IMG/VR virus record: IMGVR_UViG_3300020470_002524
Span: 1-30,532 of that record
Direction: 5' to 3' (one strand)
DNA length: 30,532 nt
From: a virus
The first letter of the stretch is position 1; each line of letters begins with the position of its first letter. Below are positions 20,801-29,800 of this stretch, piece by piece. Made by a program: the position numbers and the translations under genes. Under the pieces are notes generated by a model. It was given only the letters and a program-made list of their open reading frames with translations, made no database searches and was not told the DNA's origin.

Positions 20801-23800
20801 ACTAATTTCTTCTGTTGAAGGGAACTTAGTATTAATTGCAGTAGCATTATCAGTGAAATCAACTACACTTATAGCAGATTTTGAAATATCATCAATAACA
20901 ACGTTTGGATAAGTCTGAGAAGTAATTCTGTTGAATAGAAGACCAAAGAATGAAGATCCATCTGAAATATTAACCTGTGAGATTGTTTCTCCAGTTACAG
21001 GGTCTGCATACACTGCAGTAGATGTAATCTTAGCAACAACACCAGATGAAGCACCAATAATGTAATCATTCAACTGAATATCATAAAGACCAGGTGTTGA
21101 TTGATAAGTACCAGCGGTTTTACTCAAAACCATTGTATTGGTAATTAATATCTCAACCTTACGAAGTGGAACATCTTCTTGATGAGAATCTGCTGATGTA
21201 CCAGTTTGTGCTCTTAATACTGTTAAAGTTGTATAATCTGCAGCATTTGTAATAGTTTGAACTTTAATTATTTCATTATTAATTCTATAATCCTTACCAA
21301 CTACAAAATTGCCAGCAGGAACTACCTCATCAGCAGTAGTATTATCTTCCTTATACTTAACAACATCAATAGTTGTAGCACCACTACCAATAGTAAAACG
21401 TAACTGAGCAATAGGATCCTCAGTACCCTGTTCTATATTAGTTTGTGAAACTTTTGCAGTATTACCTTCTAGATTAGTTACTGTTTCATCGTATGTAAAC
21501 AATCCAATGTTAGTTACACTTGTTTGAGATAGGTAATTAGCATTAAATCCAGTTGCAGAAACATTACATAATTCATTAGTAATAAATCCTGTGCCACCAG
21601 TACCCATATCAGTAATGAAACCATAGATTACATTACCTTCTACACTAGTAACAATCATATCAGTACCAGATACAGATCCAACTAAAACATTACCTATAGT
21701 TGGGAAAATACCACTAATCGTACCAGCATCGAAACTGACACCAATTGTGTTCTGTTGTTGTATACCAACACTTACATACTTAACACTTGCAGGTGGTTTT
21801 GGTGGTTCAACAAATACAATTTTATCTTGCTGAATACTAAATGATGTTCCAGGGTTTTGTACAACACCATTCAAAACAATCATTAACTGATTAGCATTAG
21901 CAACAACGTTATTACCATCAACTTGTAATGGGAATGATGTCTTAATACCATCAAATTGACTAGAAATATCATCAACACGTTGTACAACAGAAGTTAGAAT
22001 GTTTTCTGAAGATGTTAATCTCTTCTGTCTGAATAATACCTCAGTGTTATTAAATTCAGAGTAAATTGGTTCAACAAGAGCAAAATTCTGAATATTAGGA
22101 ACAATTGCTTCTTGTGCAAGTTCTACAGATTTTGTAATTGAGAAGAATGTCTCTTTGTTAGGTATAACACCATATTCATCCAAATTCAACTCACCAAAGA
22201 TCTTAAATGATGCAGGGTGAACATTCTTAACTAAAATATCTTTCCAATCATTAATAGAGACTGCAGACTTAACAGCATAAGAGAAGTCTTGATAATAGTA
22301 AGAGTCTTGTATCTTTTGAATAATTTCAGAAGGTTTACCAATATCATCAATAAATTGACCAGTAGTTGTTGTAATAGAACCAATTTCTAAGACACCTTTA
22401 GCAATCTTAAGATCAGAAATAAGACCAGAAGATTTAGAAACTACACCAGTAATCCTTTCATTAGCATTAAATGTACCAACATAATCAACAATTTTAAGAA
22501 TTCTAGGTCCAAGCTGCCATCCAGCATTAGTTGAAACATATCCTGTTGCGGTAGCATTCTCTAATGAAGAACCTTGATATACTAATTCTCCTTCAAGGAA
22601 AGTAGAAGTAATAACATTTGCTTCTGCAGCACCACCGAATGATGAAGTTAAAGCAGTTTGACGACCTGTACCAGCATTAACAAATGTAATTGCATCTCCA
22701 AGAGCTGCGTTTGCTGGTGTTAAAGCAAGTTTTAATTGATCACCATCAAGTGAATTTGCAGTACCAGCAATTGCATAATATGTTGTTACTCCATTAAGTC
22801 TACCTATAGCACCACTAGCAAGTGGGAATTCAGCACCATCTCCAATATCAGTAACTGATAAAGTAATCTCAGCACCATTTACAATACCATGAGGATAAGC
22901 AAATTGTAGTAATCCTAAATCAAGGTTAACAACATAGTTAAAGGAAGATGCTAATGTAATTGTTGGTTCTGAAGAATATCCAGATCCAGAATCTTTAACG
23001 ATAATCTGATCTAATCTACCATTCTTAACGATTGCCTCAGCAATTGCTCCAGATCCACCACCACCTGTAATCAAAACAGCAGGTGCTTGAGAATATCCAG
23101 AACCTGGATTTGTAATAGTAATACTATCAAGTATACTTGTAGAAGTTAACTGAGCATTAATTGGGAATGTAATCTCAGGACGTAATGTATAGTCATGAGG
23201 ATAATCATAACCAAAGTTATTATTTTTAAGTTTTTTAATCTTACCAACACTAGTACCTTTAGTGAAGATAGATGCACCAGTACCAAATGGAGGGATAACA
23301 ACCGTTAATTCTCCACCAGAACCAGTAGTTCCTGGTCCTAAAATACCATCAATTGCTTCAATATCAATAGATGCTGTAGTGTATCCTATACCAGGAGAAG
23401 TAACTACAACTTTACTAATCTGACCTGGAATAGTTTGATTATTTTCATCAAGTCCATCAGAAACAGTAATTTCTACTAAACCACCTTCACCATCACCTGC
23501 AATAGGAACACCTGTGTAAGTTCCTACAGCATATTCAGTACCTGGAGTCTTAATATCTACTCTTTCAATCTTTCTACTAGAAATTATATTACTAACAATA
23601 GGTAATCTTGTATAGAAACCACCAGAATTAACAATTCTAACAGAAGAAATAGATCCAACTGCCTTGAGAGAACTTGTACTATATTTTGCTGCAGATGTAG
23701 TTGCATTTCCTTCAGGCTCATTTGGTAGAAGGAATTTAAATACATCATCACCTGTAGTAATTGTAGCACCAGAAGTAGATGTTAAATCAAAGGTTCCAAC

Positions 23801-26800
23801 ATAAGGTGAATCTACAACATCAAGATAACTACCTGAAATTACAGGAGAAGTTGCATCAGTAGTCCTAGAAGGATCGAAATAATAAGAAATATTAGTTACA
23901 ATTCCTCTATCACACTTAAGTTTAATTGTAGGTGATGGATTACCTTGTGATACAATTCCAGGAGTTCCAACCCTTTCAATTGAGTTAAATGAATATTCTA
24001 ATTTATAAAGATTATCTTTAGCAAATGATAAGTTTGCACCGACCATTGTAGAGTGAGCTACATCAAAAATGTATTGATGTCCATAATACATCTTCAAAGT
24101 AGGTGATTTAACAAAAACATCAACTGCAGCTACACCAGCTGGAGATCCTGCTCTAAGTGCAGGTGAAGTTGTAGCAACTGCTGGTAATTTATATGTAAAT
24201 TCAATTGGACTTACAATTGTATCAACTGGGAAAGTACCATCATATTCAGTTGCTGGATCAGTTGAATTTACAGAGTTACCATCAATATACAGAATTTCTC
24301 CTGTTGATAAGTAATGCTTACTAGAAGTAACTACATAAACCTCATCTGTATTAGAAACTGCTGTAACTTGTAATATCTTCTCTAAATTTGCTACAAGAGT
24401 AATTTGAGTAACACCTGCTAAATTAGTAAACTGAACTGTACTCTTTGTAGCATTAAATGCTACATTTGCAGGATCTAAAGTAACTACAGAACCAACAGCA
24501 TAATTAGATGCTCCAGAAATAGCATCAATTCTAATAGTATAATCATCAGCACTATATGCCTTAAATTTAGCGAAACTATCAAGATCTCCTACACAAGTAG
24601 CAACTGTAAACTTACAATCAGCATTACCAGTAGTGAGAGTAATTACATCACCAACTTTATAACCAGAACCTGCAGTATTAATTGTTACAGCAGAAACATT
24701 ACCACCAGAAGCAGTAAAGTTAACTGTTAATCCAGTACCAGTACCAGTAGTAGTTGTAGCAACGTTAGTTCCAGATGCAGCATAACCAGTACCTGCTGCA
24801 CTTATAGCACCTAATGTTGCAGGTACATCTCCTACAGTCTTATCTACATCAAAATTATTTAAATCAATATCAAATTGACCTGCTGAAGTATTGGCAATTT
24901 GAGCAAATGTATAACCTGTAATTTCATTAACAACATTAGGCATTGGACCAACAATACCATAAGTACCTTGTTCACTAAATTGCTCTAAAGAAAGTGATCC
25001 AGTATTTAAATCATCTGCCCAACTATTAGTATTAATAGCAAGATAAACAAGATTATTGGGAACATCGGTTTTAACGATATAACCGCTATTAATTGTAGTA
25101 CCACCAGAATTTTTCAATACCAATTTGGTATTATTTGTAAATGCAAATGATTGATTAAGAGTTAATTTTTGAATATTATCAATCTTTAAAGTATTAGTAG
25201 ATTTAAAGAAATAACGATCTTTAACTACTGCAGTTGCTCTTAATTTTTGAGAACCAGGAGAAGGTACTGTAGCAGTTCTAGATTCCCAAATATCTGCTGT
25301 ATAAGTAGGAGTTTGGGTATCTTGACCCATTGTTGTATCTGCAGCTTCATAATCCAAAGATTGTAAACCAGCAGCACCTAATTCAAAATCTGTAGTTGTA
25401 AGAGTTAATGCTGTTCCTGCTACTGGTGTAACTGCTGTTCTAAGGAAACCAATAGTTGTATTTGTATTATTTTCTTGTCCAAGTTTAGTAGCATCCTTAT
25501 CAACCTTAAGAACAAATCCAGCATAGTCAATATAATCATATCTTGCAAGATAAGTAGTGAACCAAGGATCATTAACCCAATTATAGGTAAATCCAAATTC
25601 ACTAGCAGTAGGATACCCAGTTACATCAGTAGGAACTGTAGGTGTCACTGCCCTATTTCTAAGACGGAAATTATCAACAAAGAATTGACCTTGCTCATCC
25701 TTACGGAAATTACCTGCACTACCATTTCTACCAGGGAACTGAGCAATATAAAGATCTTTTGAACCTAAAGAAGTATTAGCAACTGTTAAGGAATATATTG
25801 AATTACCATTAACATAAACTGTAAATGTATTACCACTCTTTTTAACACCAAAGAATGACCAATTATTATCGGCAAACATGGTTGTTAATGTAGATTCTGA
25901 TATAGTTCCTGCTCCATGAGCAGTATTAACAGTTGTTGAATTATTAGTTACAATGGTCTTTAATTTACCATCAGATATATCGTAGTATATCCAAAGACCA
26001 CCAGTTGCAGAAGTTGCATCACCAATAGACATTATTGTCTGATCAGCTTGTGATAATGTTTGTGATGCAGTTGAATCCTTATATATCATAAATTCAACTG
26101 TCCAATCATCATTTAACTTTGTTCCAAGTTGAGCAGCAGTAATTTGAAGATTTCCTTGAACCCATGTGGAATTAGATCCTGCAGGATTGTATCCATAAAT
26201 CTTGGCAACATTATCAGCATAAGTTACTGAATTAGTAGTTGAAGTAGTGGTAAGAGTATAATGTCCTGTAGTATCTGTTTGATTGCCGTCAAATGGGAAT
26301 ATAAACTCATTTCTGTTCCAAGATGTCTGACCACTTATTAATACATCTCCAGAATCATCTGATTCAATTCCATATATGGAAGAACCTTCAATTCTATTAG
26401 AATTAAAATCATTGGTGGTATGATTCTTCATAACACCATTATATCCAATTTTAACCGTATCTAATGTTATTTTACCAGTGGTGCTATTAGTTCTTGTGAA
26501 ACCAAGATTTAAATCACCAAATATATCAATTACACACTTATTAGCAAGTCTTATATCTCTACCAGGTGCAACATAACGATAATTCCATAAGAAAGTTCCT
26601 GCATTATCGAGTTTACCAACCCAGAAACTATCTGTATTAGTAGTATCTGCTTTTAACCTTAATGTGGAAGAAATATAGAATTCATTAAATTCATCTACTG
26701 CAATAGCAGTATCAATGAATGAATATGCACTATGTGTGTATGTTTTGAAGAAATCAACTGTAAATACACTTGTTCCTAGGGTTACTTTACCAAATCCTAC

Positions 26801-29800
26801 ATTAACATCTGTTGCTGTTGCAGTATCTGCTAATTCTGCTGAGAAGTATATTCCACCATCTTCAGAAACAACCAAAGATGTTATTTTCTCTGATTTATTG
26901 GTAGATGAAATTTTTCTCTTTATTGCAAAAGCACCATTAGTATCGATTGATGCAATAAACGCATCATAAGGATTTGATGAATTAGTATTGGTATATCCAC
27001 CAATAATCATCCTTGTATCGGAGAATTTAGCAAGTGAAGTGATTTGATCAGCACGAGTAGCACCAGATATACCAGCATATGCTTTTTGCTTATTAAGTGT
27101 AGCACTTAACCCATTAGATGCTTCTATGTACTTACAAAGTATGATATCAGGGTTATATGCGTTCAAAATCGCAGAATTTGGATTATTAATTCCAACAACC
27201 CAAATATTGCTTCCATCTAAGACAATTTTTGAAAATTCTGTAGATTTTTGACCATCTGTACTAGCTAAGGTCTTTTGCCATTCTTTTACTCCAGAAGCAT
27301 TGATTTTTGCTATAAATGCTTGCTCTTCATCACCAGCAGTATTCTTGGTTTTACCACAAATGTACGAAACCTTAGTAGGAGTTGTAACTACATCATTTAT
27401 CTTGACATAACCATTATTATTAACAAGAGAAACAAAATAATCTGCTTTCTTAAAGACTTGAGGATGTGATAGGATAACTCTAGGATTCTTAGTATACTCT
27501 GATCCAGAATTAATAACATTAACCTTCTCAATAGCACCTACAGTACTTACAACTGCTTCTAATTTTCCAGCTTTACCATCACCATCAATAATAATAGTTG
27601 GAGGAATGTCAGTATTGTATCCAGAACCTGTTTGAGTAATAAGAACTTCTTCAATACCTTTATATTGACGAACGACAAAGGTTTTACCAGTACTATTCAT
27701 AACTGGTGTATAATCAACAAAAACTCTATCTCCAGTAAGTAATTGGTGAGGAACTGAAGTTTTTATTCGACCATAACTAACACCACTAATATTTTCATAA
27801 GTATATTCACTAACTTCTTCACCTGTAATCTTAGAAACACGTGCAGAAACACCTAAACCATCAGTATCAGTATTATCAAATACCAATCTATCATCTACCT
27901 GATAGTTTTTACCTGGGTTTTCAATAGAGAATCCAGTAACAGATGCTTCCTCAAACTTAGTAATAGTTTCAACTTCAATATCAACTTTTGAGTCAAATTT
28001 AACAGCAGGGAAGTAATCAAAAAGTTGTAGAGGTGCTTCCTCAAAGATTTGATCAGGATCATCAATTTCTGCCTGTTCTATGACACCACTTCTATCTTCG
28101 TCTTCTATCTCAAATAAGAGTATCTCACCACCTTCGGTAGTTAGAGCGTTTGTAGAGGCATTTGGAACCCTTGTAACGTCAATATCAACGTTCTCATAAG
28201 GATCTCTATATCTTACAACACCAGTCGGAATATTCTGCTGAACAGCAGCTGCTGCAAGGTTCCAAGGATCTACAACAGAATTATAGTTTGGACCAAGAAC
28301 ATATGGGAATGTAGGATTACCAGCATCTGTAGCATCAATAGTTACAAAATAGCAGTATCTACCTTCAGCAAAGTCTGGTGTTTTACAAAAACGACCATTA
28401 TATTGATCTAAATCTCCTAAAGCAAAGACATATTCATAATCTTCTACAAATTTTCCTGCAGGTTCATCACTTAATGTAGGACCAGCTGTTCTTACTGGAT
28501 TTGGATTAGAATTAGCATCATAAACTAAATCTGACTTTAATCTATAAGAACTATTAAGTCTAACAATAGCAGATGCTTGATCAGTAGGATCTGTGAATCC
28601 ATAAGGACCATATATGGGATTACCATCAAATGCCCACCCAATAATAGGAGAGTGAGCAGTTCCTGATGATTGTTCTTCTAAAGCACCACCAGTAGTTTCA
28701 AATAAGTTATCACCAAGAACATACCTTAATCTTTGAGGATTAGATAGGTGTGCATATTCACCACCATATTGATTATTATATCCCTCAAATACACTACCTT
28801 TAGCACTATCAAATGTAGTTGTTTCTTGAAGATTATAAGTCCATTGGAATACATTTGCAGTAAATGCAGCATCTTGTCCAACAGAAGTTAGGTTAATAAC
28901 AGTTGTTCCTTGAACATATCCAATACCTTTATTTGTAATGGTAATACTAGTAACCCTACCAGCATTTTCACCATCAGTATCAATAGTTGCTTTTGCAACA
29001 GCACCAAATCCAACACCTTGAATACTTACTTCAGGAGCAGTTGTATATCCAGATCCAGCATTAATAATAGCAATAGAAATAATACGTCCATTACTTACAA
29101 TTGGTTGTGCAACTGCACCAGAACCAGAACTCAATGTTACAGTTGGAGTTGATGTATAGTTAGATCCTCCAGAATCTACAGAAATGCTCTTAATTGGACC
29201 TCTAACCGATGCTGTAGCTTCTGCTCCAGTTCCATTACCACCAACAATACTAATTGTAGGTTGAGATGTATATCCAGTACCAGCATCAACAATTAAAATT
29301 CTAGATACTTCACCTTTAGTGATAATTGCTGTTGCAGATGCACCAGAACCACCCCCACCAACAATAGAAACCAATGGAGATGTAGTATATCCACTACCAC
29401 CAGCAGTTACATCAATACTACTTAAAGAACCATTAACAACTACTGATGCAGTTGCTCCTATTCCACTACCACCAGAAATTGTTGCTGCAGGTGGAGATGC
29501 TGCATCATAATCTTGACCAGCATTAGTAATATTAATACCAGTTACAGCACCATAAGTTTTTGTAATTGCAGACTTATAAGACCATATAGAAACACCATTT
29601 ACCCATGAACCAATTGGACCTGCTGTAATAGCATTTTTAGTTGAAATTGTAGACGCAACACGAGGTATTCTAGTTAATTTACGTTGGTTTCCTGGTAAAA
29701 GAGCAGATCCAGGGAAAGGACCAATCTTATAGTTAGGAATACCTGTAGAAGCGATATAAACGTAATTATCGTTGAAAAATGTGTTCTGAATATTGGTAGT

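Noticed and set aside
464-29510. About twenty short open frames of 60-138 codons on both strands (for example plus-strand 6953-7369, 14499-14798, 13824-14087; minus-strand 5929-6114, 13831-14094)
   Set aside because: All lie wholly inside the three long minus-strand frames. Their translations are low-complexity (runs of S/N/I/T or L/I/V) and mirror the repeat composition, and none shows a recognisable domain or ribosome-binding site.
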